NCBI RefSeq assembly: GCF_000719115.1
Contig: NZ_JOEA01000001.1
Coordinates: forward strand, 310,001 to 374,000
Source of the DNA: Lentzea albidocapillata
GTDB lineage: Bacteria > Actinomycetota > Actinomycetes > Mycobacteriales > Pseudonocardiaceae
Direction of reading: 5' to 3'
DNA: 64,000 bases
The stretch's first letter is position 1, and each line of letters begins with the position of its first letter. The translations under genes were made by a program, and so were the position numbers. Positions 27,301 to 36,718 of the stretch are shown piece after piece. The notes beneath the pieces are model-generated. The model was not told where the DNA came from, did not search any database, and worked only from the letters and a program-made list of their open reading frames with translations.

Positions 27301-29325
27301 GTGTTGGCGAGCGAACAGGCACGAATCACCTCTCTGTATGAAAGGCTCGACAAAGAACGGAACAAAGCGGCCGCCGACCTTGCGGCCGCGCTGCGGGACG
27401 CCGTCACCCCGCGACTGGACCGCGAGGCCGCCGTCGAGGTGCTGACCAGGGAAGTGGGGAAGTACCGCGCGGCGGAGGCAGGGCTGTGCTTCGGCCGCAT
27501 CGACTCGGAGAAGGGCGACTGCACCTACATCGGACGAGTCGGGCTGTTCGACGACGACTTCGAACCGTTGCTGCTGGACTGGCGAGCGCCCGCGGCGCGT
27601 CCGTTCTACACGGCGACCGCCGCGAACCCGGAAGGTGTCGTACTGCGGCGGCACTTCCGTGTTCGTGACCGGGAGCTGTGCGACTTCCACGACGACGAAC
27701 TGCTGACCGACGCGACCGCACTGCTCGACGCCCTCAACGCGCCGCGGACCGCGACGATGCGCGACATCGTCTCGACCATCCAGGCCGAGCAGGACGAGAT
27801 CATCCGCTACTCGGGCCCCAGCGTGCTGGTGATCGAAGGTGGTCCGGGCACGGGCAAGACCGCCGTGGCCCTGCATCGAGTGGCATACCTGCTGTATACG
27901 CGCCGTGAACGCCTGTCGCGCCACGGAGTGCTGATCGTCGGCCCGAACACCGGCTTCCTCCACTACGTCGGCGACGTCCTGCCGTCGCTGGGGGAGACCG
28001 ACGTCGTGTTCGCGACACCCGGCGAGCTGTATCCCGGCATCGTCACCGACGTCGAGGACACCCCGGCGTTGCAACGGCTGAAAGGCGATATATCAGTTCT
28101 GGATCTGCTGGCCGTCGCCGTCGCCGACCGGCAGGAACTTCCCGACGAGCCCATCGAGATCGAGCTGGAGGACGTCGTCGTCCCGCTCGACGCGCACGTC
28201 GCCGCCGTCGCGCGGGAGAAGACGCGCTATTACGGGCTGCCGCACAACGCCGCGCGCAAGTACTTCTTCCTCGCGCTCGCCGAGGAACTCGTCGCGCCGG
28301 CGATGCGGCTGATCGGCGTCGACTGGCCGGAGATCGAGGAGGACGTCCGCCACGAACTCCGCCGCAGCCCCGCGTTGCGCGCCGCCGTCGACAGGCTGTG
28401 GCCGCTGCTCACACCGGAACAGTTGCTCGCCGACCTGTACGGCGGCCGCTGCTTCCGGATCGGCGCACCGGAACTGCACCGGCCCGATGCCGGAGCGTGG
28501 ACGGTCTCCGACGTGCCGTTGCTGGACGAGCTCGCCGACCTGCTCGGGTCCGACGGAGCCGCGGAGCGCGCGGCGAGGAGAGAAGAGGAGGAACAGCTCG
28601 AGTACGCGCGCGGCGTCATGGACGTCCTGTCGATCGACAGGCGCGCGGACTCCGACGAGTACATCGTCACGGACTTCGTCAACGCCGAGATGCTGGCCGC
28701 CCGGCACGAGGTCCGCGACCAGCGCACCCTCGCCGAACGCGCCGCCGACGACCGCACGTGGACCTTTGGTCACCTCGTCGTGGACGAGGCACAGGAACTG
28801 TCCGCGATGGACTGGCGTGTGCTCCTGCGCCGGTGCCCGAACAGGTCCATGACCGTCGTCGGAGACCTGGCCCAGCGCCAGGCCGCGGGCGGCGTCCGAA
28901 GCTGGGGATCGGTGTTCGACCGCTTCACCTACCGCAGGCTGGAGGTCAACTACCGCACCCCCGGCGAGATCATGGCCATCGCCACCCCGGTCCTGAAGCT
29001 CGTCGACCCCGACGCTTCGGCGCCGGTGTCGGTGCGCAAGGCCGGAGTACGGCCGTGGGCCCGCCGCGTAACTGATATATCGGCGGCCGTACGCGACGAA
29101 CTCGACGCGCACGCCGATGCGTGCAACGAACGCACGATCGCCGTCATCGGCGAAGGCTGGATGCCGCCACGAGCGGCGAAGGGCCTGGAGTTCGACGTCG
29201 TCCTCGTCGTCGAACCTCAACGCATGTCGCCCAGCGAGCTGTACGTGGCGCTGACGAGGGCGACGCAACGGCTCGGCGTCCTGCACACCGAGCCGTTGCC
29301 ACGTCACCTACGAGGTCTCCTCTGA
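27301..29325 (+). CDS. HelD/HelR-like RNA polymerase-associated helicase
   Basis: Superfamily 1 protein of the HelD type, which wedges into RNA polymerase and strips it from DNA; the Streptomyces member HelR displaces rifampicin-stalled polymerase. 674 residues: an N-terminal arm with coiled coil (residues 1-65), then the conserved YIGRVGLFDDDFEPLLLDWR, Walker A GGPGTGKTAVALHR (about 180), a central insertion, the Walker-B-like VVDEAQELS, and C-terminal KGLEFDVVLVVEP and ELYVALTRATQRL. Somewhat shorter than the usual 720-770. Good GGGGGCAAG site before the GTG. Confidence 0.88.
   Translation: MLASEQARITSLYERLDKERNKAAADLAAALRDAVTPRLDREAAVEVLTREVGKYRAAEAGLCFGRIDSEKGDCTYIGRVGLFDDDFEPLLLDWRAPAARPFYTATAANPEGVVLRRHFRVRDRELCDFHDDELLTDATALLDALNAPRTATMRDIVSTIQAEQDEIIRYSGPSVLVIEGGPGTGKTAVALHRVAYLLYTRRERLSRHGVLIVGPNTGFLHYVGDVLPSLGETDVVFATPGELYPGIVTDVEDTPALQRLKGDISVLDLLAVAVADRQELPDEPIEIELEDVVVPLDAHVAAVAREKTRYYGLPHNAARKYFFLALAEELVAPAMRLIGVDWPEIEEDVRHELRRSPALRAAVDRLWPLLTPEQLLADLYGGRCFRIGAPELHRPDAGAWTVSDVPLLDELADLLGSDGAAERAARREEEEQLEYARGVMDVLSIDRRADSDEYIVTDFVNAEMLAARHEVRDQRTLAERAADDRTWTFGHLVVDEAQELSAMDWRVLLRRCPNRSMTVVGDLAQRQAAGGVRSWGSVFDRFTYRRLEVNYRTPGEIMAIATPVLKLVDPDASAPVSVRKAGVRPWARRVTDISAAVRDELDAHADACNERTIAVIGEGWMPPRAAKGLEFDVVLVVEPQRMSPSELYVALTRATQRLGVLHTEPLPRHLRGLL
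28085..28098 (+). repeat. dispersed motif copy 7
   Basis: GCGATATATCAGTT in helD, read as G-D-I-S-V-L (GAT ATA TCA GTT); shares the leading G with copy 9. Confidence 0.75.
29070..29083 (-). repeat. dispersed motif copy 8
   Basis: AACTGATATATCGG in helD, read as T-D-I-S. This gene carries two copies in opposite orientations 985 bases apart. Confidence 0.75.
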
Positions 29326-29622
29326 GACCCATGTGAGGTAGTCGTCGTTGCCCCCGACCACGGGGGTGACGACGACCTCTGGCACCTCGTAGTTGTGATT
29401 CGCCTTGATGTGCGCGACCAGTTCGTCCACGCGGATGGCAGACGTCTTCACGACGCACTGCCATTCGTCGTCGACGCGCACCTCGCCGTCCCACCGGTAG
29501 ACGCTGCGGATCGGCACGATCTGCACGCACGCGCCAAGCCGCGCCTCGACGATGCCTCTCGCCAGGGCCTCGGCAGCCCCGGCGGAGTCGACCGTCGTCG
29601 TCACCACGCTCGCATCGTTCAC
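29308..29622 (-). CDS. cutA: divalent-cation tolerance protein CutA
   Basis: A 104-residue trimeric ferredoxin-like protein, linked to copper tolerance in E. coli but of uncertain biochemical role. Conserved segments: ARLGACVQIVPIRSVYRWDGEV, KTSAIRVDELVAHIKANHNY and PEVVVTPVVGGNDDYLTW. GTG 29622 overlaps the adenosine deaminase stop by four bases (GTGA), so it is the second gene of that operon. The 3' end overlaps helD by 18 bases tail to tail. Confidence 0.92.
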   Translation of the reverse strand: MNDASVVTTTVDSAGAAEALARGIVEARLGACVQIVPIRSVYRWDGEVRVDDEWQCVVKTSAIRVDELVAHIKANHNYEVPEVVVTPVVGGNDDYLTWVSEETS

Positions 29623-30620
29623 AGGGCGTTGATCTCCTTCAGCAGCAGGTCCTTCAGTTCGGCGGGCGCGTACGACGCCCGCACGCCCGCCCGTGCGAGG
29701 CCGGCGAGTTCGTCGCGGCCGAACCCGAACCGCTCGTGGCACAGCAGGTACTCGCGGTCGAGATCAGTGTGGAACATGCCGGGGTCGTCGGTGCTGATCG
29801 CCACCGGCACGCCGGCCTCCACGAGCCGCGGCAACGGATGCTGGTCCAGCGACATCACCGCACCCGTGCGGATGTTCGACGTCGGGCACACCTCCACCAC
29901 GACGCCCTCGTCGGCGAGATGCCGCACCAGGTCCGGGTCCTGCACCGCGCTGACGCCGTGCCCGATTCGTTCGGCACGCAGGTCGCGCAGCGCGGCCCAG
30001 ATCTCGCTGGGCGGCGTCGTCTCACCGGCGTGCGGCACCATGTGCAGCCCGGCGTCGCGTGCCATCGCGAACGCCTCGCGGAACTTCGTCCTCGGCGAGT
30101 CCGACTCGAATCCGCCCAGCCCGAACCCGACCAGCCCCTCCGGCTGGTACTCGGTCGCGAACCGAGCGCTCGTCATGCCCCAGTCACCGTCCCAGGTGCC
30201 GGGAACGTCGAAGATCCACTGCAGCGTCACACCGTGCACGGCGAGCGCCTCGTCGCGGCCTGCCTTCAACGCCTCGACGAGTTCGTCGGGTGCGATCCCC
30301 GCCCGCAGGTGGCTGGTCGCGCTGATCGTCAGCTCTGCGTATCGGATATTGGTTCGTGCGGCGTCACGCGCGTATCCAACGATGAGCGTGCGGACGTCCT
30401 CGCCGGTGGTGACGAGGTCGTTGACAATGCCGTACACGGTGATGAAGTGGCGGAAGTCCCTGAACTCGTAGAACTTCCGCAAAGCGGCCTCGCCGGTCGG
30501 TACTCGCCCGCCTGGGTGGTTGCGCGCGAGCGCGAGAACGGTGTCGACGGAGGCCGCGCCCACGAGGTGGACGTGCAGTTCGGCCTTCGGCAACGCGTGG
30601 ACGAAGTCGGAAATGTGCAC
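29619..30620 (-). CDS. add: adenosine deaminase
   Basis: Deaminates adenosine or deoxyadenosine to inosine in purine salvage. 333 residues with the zinc ligands in AELHVHLVGA, the HAGE motif (PHAGETTPP), the catalytic GHG (RIGHGVSAV) and the SxDDPxxF signature (ISTDDPGMF). I chose the GTG at 30620 because homology begins right after it. cutA follows with a four-base overlap. Near 30338-30353 the sequence resembles a hybrid of the two AT-rich motifs. Confidence 0.93.
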   Translation of the reverse strand: MHISDFVHALPKAELHVHLVGAASVDTVLALARNHPGGRVPTGEAALRKFYEFRDFRHFITVYGIVNDLVTTGEDVRTLIVGYARDAARTNIRYAELTISATSHLRAGIAPDELVEALKAGRDEALAVHGVTLQWIFDVPGTWDGDWGMTSARFATEYQPEGLVGFGLGGFESDSPRTKFREAFAMARDAGLHMVPHAGETTPPSEIWAALRDLRAERIGHGVSAVQDPDLVRHLADEGVVVEVCPTSNIRTGAVMSLDQHPLPRLVEAGVPVAISTDDPGMFHTDLDREYLLCHERFGFGRDELAGLARAGVRASYAPAELKDLLLKEINAL

Positions 30621-30727
30621 GGTCCATGCTCTCAGGTCAAGGGCCGTTCGACGGGTGACATGTCTTGCAGTCAAAGGAGAGGGTGCAGGGCGATCCCTGT
30701 CTCTGGCTTCCGCATTGGGGGTGCCTC

Positions 30728-32527
30728 GTGAGGGGCGCACGAAGAGTTGCACTGCTGACAGCGGTGCTGGTTCTGCCATTCCTGCCCACGACGGCCCAAG
30801 CCGCCGAAGGGCCGGTGTTCAAGGACGGCGAGGCGCAACCCGTCTTCGATCCGAAGGACGTGGTCAAGGAGAGCCTCTGGGTCCGGGCGCCGGTCGACAG
30901 CGACCGCGACGGCAAGGACGACGAGGTCTACACCGAGGTCGTCCGGCCACGCGCCACCGAACGCGGTCTCAAGGTCCCCGTCGTCTACATGGTCAGCCCG
31001 TACTTCTCCGGCGGTAACGACGTTGCCAACCACAACGTCGACGTCGAGTTGTACGTGCCGGACAAGCGCAACGGCCGTTTGCTCAAGGCCTCCTCCGACG
31101 AACGCATCACCGCCGCCCTCGGCCCGAACCCGATCACGTCGGGTCGTTACGAGGCCTACTTCATCGCACGTGGATACGCCGTCGTCTACGCCGAGTCGCT
31201 CGGCACCGGCAAGTCGACGGGCTGCCCGACGACGGGCGACGTCAACGAAACGATCGGTGCGCGTGTCGTCGTCGACTGGCTCAACGGCCGTGCGACCGCA
31301 CGCACCGCCACGGGCGAATCCATCAAGGCGACCTGGTCGACCGGCAAGACCGGAATGATGGGTGTTTCCTACAACGGAACGCTGCCCAACGCCGTCGCCT
31401 CGACCGGTGTGCGCGGCCTCGAAGCCATCGTGCCGATCGCCGCGATCTCCAGTTGGTACGACTACTACCGCGCGGACGGCGCCGTCGTCGCACCCGGCAC
31501 GTACCAGGGCGAGGACGCCGACGTGCTCGCCGAGTACGTCTACACGCGCGCGGACCGGGAGATCTGTAAGCCGATCATCGCCGAGATTGCGAAGGACCAG
31601 GACCGCGTCACCGGCGACTACAGCCGGTTCTGGGACGAGCGCAATTACATGAACGACGTCCACAAGGTCCGCGCGGCAGTGCTGGCGGTGCACGGGCTCA
31701 ACGACTGGAACGTCAAGATGACGCACGTCGAGCAGTGGTACTCGGCGTTGAAGAAAGTCGGTGCGCCGCACAAGATCTGGCTGCACCAGTCCGGGCACAC
31801 GGACGCCGACACGCTGCGTTCGGTCGAGTGGCGGCGCACGCTGAACCGCTGGTTCACCCAGTACCTGTGGGGTCACCGCAACGGCGTCGACAAGGAGCCG
31901 AAGGCGACGCTGCAGCGCGAGGACAAGACGTGGGTCGACGAGAAGGACTGGCCGGCTCCCGGCACGTCCGACGTGCGGCTGAGGCTGTCCGCGGGCGGGT
32001 CCGCCAAGGGTGGCCTCGGAGTCCTGCCGGGCCGCGGTGTCGAGAAGCTGACCGACGACGCGACGAAGACTGCTGAGTCGTTGATCGACCTGGCGACCTC
32101 GCCGAACCGTCTCTCCTACACGTCGGAGCCGGCGAAGAAGCCGGTGCGGTTGTCGGGCAAGTCGACGGCGAACCTGCGGGTCGCGTTCGACCGGCCGGCA
32201 GCGAACGTGACGACGCTGCTCGTCGACCGTGCGCCGGATGGCAGATCGCACGTCATCACGCGTGGTTCGACCGACCCGCAGAACCGGGAACGGCCGGACA
32301 AGACGTCGCCGATCAAGCCCGGCAAGTTCTACGACGTCGAGGTGCCGATCGTGCCGGACGACTACGTCCTGCAGGCCGGTCACCGGCTCGAGTTCGTCCT
32401 GATCTCCAGCGACTACGACTACACGCTGCGCCCGCAGCCGGGTGCCGGCCTGTCGCTGGACCTCACCCGGACGTCGGTGGAACTGCCGGTCGTCGGCGGC
32501 TGGCGCTCCGTTTTCCAGTCGTTCTGA
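30728..32527 (+). CDS. secreted X-Pro dipeptidyl-peptidase (S15/CocE-type)
   Basis: Serine peptidase that releases X-Pro dipeptides, or a related esterase. A signal peptide (ALLTAVLVLPFLPTTAQAAEG) starts at GTG 30728, preceded by GGGGG. The alpha/beta-hydrolase domain has the nucleophile motif GVSYNG (about residue 212) and the late His in LHQSGHTDAD. A C-terminal jelly-roll domain (PepX_C) follows, with YDVEVPIVPDDYVLQAGHRL. 599 residues, as in secreted Streptomyces homologues. A strong terminator hairpin follows. Confidence 0.9.
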   Translation: MRGARRVALLTAVLVLPFLPTTAQAAEGPVFKDGEAQPVFDPKDVVKESLWVRAPVDSDRDGKDDEVYTEVVRPRATERGLKVPVVYMVSPYFSGGNDVANHNVDVELYVPDKRNGRLLKASSDERITAALGPNPITSGRYEAYFIARGYAVVYAESLGTGKSTGCPTTGDVNETIGARVVVDWLNGRATARTATGESIKATWSTGKTGMMGVSYNGTLPNAVASTGVRGLEAIVPIAAISSWYDYYRADGAVVAPGTYQGEDADVLAEYVYTRADREICKPIIAEIAKDQDRVTGDYSRFWDERNYMNDVHKVRAAVLAVHGLNDWNVKMTHVEQWYSALKKVGAPHKIWLHQSGHTDADTLRSVEWRRTLNRWFTQYLWGHRNGVDKEPKATLQREDKTWVDEKDWPAPGTSDVRLRLSAGGSAKGGLGVLPGRGVEKLTDDATKTAESLIDLATSPNRLSYTSEPAKKPVRLSGKSTANLRVAFDRPAANVTTLLVDRAPDGRSHVITRGSTDPQNRERPDKTSPIKPGKFYDVEVPIVPDDYVLQAGHRLEFVLISSDYDYTLRPQPGAGLSLDLTRTSVELPVVGGWRSVFQSF

Positions 32528-32533
32528 CGTGTC

Positions 32534-32566
32534 GCCGCGCTTCGGTCCCAGGGGCCGGAGCGCGGC
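32534..32566 (+). terminator. terminator hairpin after the X-Pro peptidase gene
   Basis: GCCGCGCT pairs with AGCGCGGC, with further CGG/CCG pairing inside; no T run. Starts six bases after the stop codon. Confidence 0.65.
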
Positions 32567-32621
32567 AACCTAGCACCAACCCCCGACAGAACCCCGCTCG
32601 CGAGCACTCCAAGATCTCAAC

Positions 32622-32648
32622 CTGTCCACAACCCCTGAGTTGTCCACA
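32622..32648 (+). promoter_or_regulatory. two DnaA-box-like sites
   Basis: CTGTCCACA (32622-32630) and TTGTCCACA (32640-32648), 18 bases apart and in the same orientation. The second is the actinobacterial DnaA-box consensus. They precede the DUF4192 gene by about 50 bases and could be DnaA-dependent regulation or titration sites. Confidence 0.4.
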
Positions 32649-32699
32649 ACCTCGCGGCCGGCCCGGCTCACCACCCGGCCCACCCTCCACAGTGGGCCC

Positions 32700-33740
32700 A
32701 TGCCCTCAACCCTCCCGAAGCCGATCCGAGTCCGTGACGCCGGCGATCTCTACGCCGCGATTCCGCACCTGATGGGGTTCCATCCGGCCGACTCGCTGGT
32801 AGTGCTGGTACTGAAGGACCATCTGGTCAGCATGACCATGCGCGTCGACCTTCCACGCCCACGACATAGGGGCCTGCTCGCGGCCCAGCTGGAAGGTCCG
32901 CTGCAAGAACACGGCGCGTCGGAAGTGATCCTCGTCGTCGTATGCGCGCCGTCCGAGCACATGCCCGAGCAACTGCCGCACGAGCCATTGGTCACCGCCC
33001 TCAGACACCGGTTGGGCGGTGTGGGCATCGAGGTCGTCGAAGCCGTGTGGCTGCCGTCGTGCCAGAAAGACGCGCAGTGGCTGTGCTATCTCGACATCGA
33101 CTGTCACGGCACGTTGCCGGATCCTCAGCTGTCCGCTGTCGCCGCCGCGTCGGCACATGAGGGCAACGTGACGTTCGAGTCGCGTGCTGCCATGGCAGCG
33201 ATTCTCACGCTGGATCCACCTGAGGCTCTGGAACGCAGATCCATGCTGCTCGACGAGCTCATGACGAGCTCGTCCGACGCTGATCCGTGCACCGAACTGC
33301 GCCGGGTGAGCGACGCGATCGACGCTGTGGAGCACCGCAAGGGATCGTTGCCGGACAAGGAGATCGTCGCTCTCTCGAAGGCACTGGCGGTGCCCGAGGT
33401 GCGCGACGCGAGCATGGGGTTCGCGGCGCAGCCCAGGTCCAGGCTGGCCGAACGCCTGTGGCTCGAGCTCACCAGGGCCTGCCCGGCACCGGAACGAGCC
33501 GAGCCCGCGTGCCTGCTCGCGTTCTACGCCTACCAGCGCGGCGACGGCGGGATCGCGTCCATCGCGCTCGACGTGGCCGAGGAAGCCTGCCCCGGCCACG
33601 CGCTCAGCAAGCTCGTCCGAGCCGTCGTCAGTGCCGCGTTCCCACCGTCGGAGATCCGGGAGCTGTCCGTCAAGTACATGGACAGCGCCCGTGAGCTGCT
33701 CGCCGGCACTCAGAGCAGTTCGGGCCGCTCCCAGTCCTGA
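32700..33740 (+). CDS. DUF4192 protein
   Basis: 346 residues with no membrane segment. The opening DAGDLYAAIPHLMGFHPADSLVVLVL is the hallmark of actinobacterial DUF4192; the GFxPxxSLVVL motif is nearly invariant as I recall. An Ile/Val-rich alpha-beta core is followed by a helical C-terminal part. The function is unknown to me. The ATG has GTGGG upstream and two DnaA-like boxes a little further. It overlaps the S9 peptidase by 31 bases tail to tail. Confidence 0.88.
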   Translation: MPSTLPKPIRVRDAGDLYAAIPHLMGFHPADSLVVLVLKDHLVSMTMRVDLPRPRHRGLLAAQLEGPLQEHGASEVILVVVCAPSEHMPEQLPHEPLVTALRHRLGGVGIEVVEAVWLPSCQKDAQWLCYLDIDCHGTLPDPQLSAVAAASAHEGNVTFESRAAMAAILTLDPPEALERRSMLLDELMTSSSDADPCTELRRVSDAIDAVEHRKGSLPDKEIVALSKALAVPEVRDASMGFAAQPRSRLAERLWLELTRACPAPERAEPACLLAFYAYQRGDGGIASIALDVAEEACPGHALSKLVRAVVSAAFPPSEIRELSVKYMDSARELLAGTQSSSGRSQS

Positions 33741-35713
33741 TCCAGGACGTGCTCGGCCAGGAACGCCCACACCGTCTCGTACCAGACCCGAGAGTTCCCG
33801 GGGGTGAGGATCCAGTGGTTTTCGGTTGGGTAGTAAAGGTATTTCGCATTGACCCCGTGGCGGACGAGGTCGAAGTACAGGCGATGCCCCTCGCCGATGG
33901 GAACCCGGTAGTCCTTGTCCCCGTGGATGACCAGCATCGGGGTCTTGATGTCAGCTACCCGCAGGTGCGGGGAGTTCGCCAGGATCCGCTCCGGCTGGGT
34001 GAGGGGATCGCCCATCTCCCGCATCCAGAAGTACGAGCTGTCGGTGGCACCCGAGAAGGCGTCGAGGTGCCACAAGGACGCGTGGGTGACGATCGCGCGG
34101 AACCGGTCGGTCTGGGTGGCGATCCAGTTGGCCATGTAGCCACCGAACGACCCGCCCATCGCGGCGGTCCGGGACGCGTCGATGTCGGCCCGCTCGACCG
34201 CGACATCCGTGATGGCCATGAGGTCGGTGTATGGCTCAGCGCCCCAGCGGCCCCAGCCGGCCTTGATGAAGTCGGGCCCGTAACCGGTCGACAGAGCGGG
34301 ATCGGGCAGCAGGATGGCGTAGCCCCGCGCGGCCATCAGCCACGGATTCCAGCGCCAGGTCCAGCCGTTCCAGCTCATGACCGGTCCGCCGTGGACCCAC
34401 AGGACCAGCGGGGCTGGGGACTCGGCGGAGGCGCCTTCCGGCAGCACCAGCCAGGAACGGACGGTCCTGCCGTCGGCGACGACCGTGGAGATCTCCGTGA
34501 GGGTGCCGGGCACGGACGGGATGGCGCCGGGTGCGCGCAGCCGTTCCGGGTCCTGATCGGCTCCGGTGGCGGCGAGCCGTACTGGCTGCGGCGGGTGGTC
34601 GACCGAGTTGCGCAGCGCGTACAGCGTCTTGCTGTCCGGGCTCACGACCAGATCGCTGTAGTAACCGGAGACCGTCAGCTTCGTGATCTCGCCGGTCCCC
34701 AGGTCCAGCCGCCACAGCGGCTGGTGGCCGAGGTGGCTCGCGGTGAAGAAGACCGCCGAGCCGTCCGGGCTCACCACCGGGTGGTCCGGTTCCTCCTGGA
34801 AGCCGGGCGCCAGTGGCGTGATCGAGTCGCCGGCCAGCTCGACGCGCACCAGGTCGCGCCGATGTGGGGAGTCCGGAGTGGACTCACGGAACCGGATCGC
34901 GATCACGGCGGAGGAGTCGTGCGTGAACGTGGCGCCGTGGAAGGAGAAACCCTCCTCGGAGGCGATCGCCCTCGACGCACCACCGCTCGTGGCCACGATC
35001 CGCAGTTCGGTCCTGCGGCCGTAGGAAGCGCTGACGTCCACGGTGTGGCCGTAGACGGCCCACTTCCCGTCTGGGCTGAGCGCGACGTCCTCGTCGCTGA
35101 GCCTGTTCTCGGAGTCCTGGGTCAGGTCGGTGACCGTCTCGGCGGTGACGTCCGCGAGAGGGGCCGCCAGCAGCCGCGGGTAGGCCGGACCGAGGTCCGC
35201 GTCCCAGTACCGGATCGGGTACGACTCGTGCAGGATCGCTGTCACGCCGGCGTCCTCGCGGGCCTTGCGCTTGGCGTTGTCGTCGTCGCCGAACTCCGTG
35301 AAGCGGTACGCCGACGACGTGAACAGCACCGTCTCACCGGCGGCACGCACCTGACCGACTCCAGCACCCGGTCGCAGCACCTCGGCGGCCTCACCGCGGA
35401 CCGGAAGCCGCCACAGCGCCTTCTTCTCCTTGGACTCGCCCGGCTTCGCGAGCGGGTCCGGGCGGGCCGAGAGGAAGAGCAGCGACCCGTCCGGCGCGAA
35501 CACGGGGGAGGAGTCGCCCTTGGCGGAGCGGGTGAGCCGGACGGCCTCCCGCTCCCCGGTGGGGTCGACCTCCCAGAGAGCGCCCTGCCACGTCTTGCCG
35601 TCCGGCGCGAGCGTGGACACGACCGTGACGAGCCGGGTGCCGTCCGGGGACAGCGCGAGCGACGCGAGCCGCGCGGTGGCGTTGTAGCTCTCGAAGGACG
35701 CGAAGTCGGTCAT
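33710..35713 (-). CDS. S9 family (prolyl oligopeptidase-type) peptidase
   Basis: 667 residues: an N-terminal beta-propeller of WD40-like/TolB-type blades (LALSPDGTRLV, PVFAPDGSLLFLSA, VVSPDGSAVFFTAS) covers about 1-400, and a C-terminal alpha/beta hydrolase has the nucleophile in MGGSFGGYMANW and the His in YPTENHWI. No signal peptide, so cytosolic, likely an acylaminoacyl- or oligopeptidase. The stop of this gene and the galE start region do not overlap, but only six bases separate it from galE's end, so one operon is possible. Confidence 0.92.
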   Translation of the reverse strand: MTDFASFESYNATARLASLALSPDGTRLVTVVSTLAPDGKTWQGALWEVDPTGEREAVRLTRSAKGDSSPVFAPDGSLLFLSARPDPLAKPGESKEKKALWRLPVRGEAAEVLRPGAGVGQVRAAGETVLFTSSAYRFTEFGDDDNAKRKAREDAGVTAILHESYPIRYWDADLGPAYPRLLAAPLADVTAETVTDLTQDSENRLSDEDVALSPDGKWAVYGHTVDVSASYGRRTELRIVATSGGASRAIASEEGFSFHGATFTHDSSAVIAIRFRESTPDSPHRRDLVRVELAGDSITPLAPGFQEEPDHPVVSPDGSAVFFTASHLGHQPLWRLDLGTGEITKLTVSGYYSDLVVSPDSKTLYALRNSVDHPPQPVRLAATGADQDPERLRAPGAIPSVPGTLTEISTVVADGRTVRSWLVLPEGASAESPAPLVLWVHGGPVMSWNGWTWRWNPWLMAARGYAILLPDPALSTGYGPDFIKAGWGRWGAEPYTDLMAITDVAVERADIDASRTAAMGGSFGGYMANWIATQTDRFRAIVTHASLWHLDAFSGATDSSYFWMREMGDPLTQPERILANSPHLRVADIKTPMLVIHGDKDYRVPIGEGHRLYFDLVRHGVNAKYLYYPTENHWILTPGNSRVWYETVWAFLAEHVLDQDWERPELL

Positions 35714-35719
35714 CCCGGC

Positions 35720-36682
35720 TCAGGCTCCGTGCCGGGCGCGGGTGAAATCCCACGCGTCGCGGACGATGCCGGTGATGCCGGCGCGCTCGGGCTTCCAGCC
35801 GAGATCGGCGCGAGCCCGCTCGGCGGAGGCGACCAGCACGGCCGGATCGCCGGCGCGCCTGGGGGCGACGACGGCGGGGATCGGGTGGCCGGTGACCTCG
35901 CGGCAGGTGTCGATGACCTGCTTGACCGAGAAACCGGTGCCGTTGCCCAGGTTGTAGATCCGGTGCTCGCCCGCGGTGGCGTTCTCGAGCGCGAGGAGAT
36001 GGGCGTCGGCGAGGTCCAGGACGTGGATGTAGTCGCGGACGCAGGTGCCGTCCTCGGTGGGCCAGTCCTCGCCGTAGATCGAGATGTGCTCACGCTGCCC
36101 GAGCGCGACCTGCAGCACGAGCGGGATGAGATGGGTCTCGGTCGCGTGCCGCTCGCCGATGCTGCCGTAGGCGCCGGCGACGTTGAAGTACCGAAGGCTC
36201 GTCGCCGCCAGGCCGTGCGCGGCGGCGTACGACGTGATCGCGTGGTCGATGGCCAGCTTGGTGGCGCCGTAGGTGTTGGTCGGGGCGGTCGGGGCGGTCT
36301 CGGGGATCGGCACCTCCCGCGGCTCGCCGTACGTCGCGGCAGTCGAGGAGAAGACGAGCTTCGGCGTGCCGTGATCCTTCATCGCGTCGAGGAGACGAAT
36401 CGCGGTAAGGACGTTGCCCGTCCAATACTTGCCTGGGTCCTGCATGGATTCGCCCACGAGGGACTTCGCCGCGAAGTGCAGAACGCCGTCGAACCCTTCC
36501 GGGGTGACATCGCCGATCACCTCGGCGATGTCACCCCGGATGAAGCGCGCTCCCGCGGGGACGGCGTCCTCGTGGCCGGTGGAGAGGTCGTCGAGGACGA
36601 CCACCTCGTGCCCGGCCTCGAGCAACCTGGCAGCGCACACACTGCCGACGTATCCGGCCCCGCCCGTGACGAGCAGCTTCAC
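35720..36682 (-). CDS. galE: UDP-glucose 4-epimerase
   Basis: Interconverts UDP-galactose and UDP-glucose with bound NAD+, in the Leloir pathway and for wall glycans. 320 residues with [12 protein letters not shown], the catalytic Ser/Thr in [14 protein letters not shown] with the active Tyr/Lys, and [13 protein letters not shown] 36682 is preceded by AGGAC and starts directly before the Rossmann strand. It follows galK by 36 bases. Confidence 0.93.
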   Translation of the reverse strand: MKLLVTGGAGYVGSVCAARLLEAGHEVVVLDDLSTGHEDAVPAGARFIRGDIAEVIGDVTPEGFDGVLHFAAKSLVGESMQDPGKYWTGNVLTAIRLLDAMKDHGTPKLVFSSTAATYGEPREVPIPETAPTAPTNTYGATKLAIDHAITSYAAAHGLAATSLRYFNVAGAYGSIGERHATETHLIPLVLQVALGQREHISIYGEDWPTEDGTCVRDYIHVLDLADAHLLALENATAGEHRIYNLGNGTGFSVKQVIDTCREVTGHPIPAVVAPRRAGDPAVLVASAERARADLGWKPERAGITGIVRDAWDFTRARHGA

Positions 36683-36718
36683 CACAGTCCTCGCATTCCT
36701 GATCAAGATCGTTCTTGG

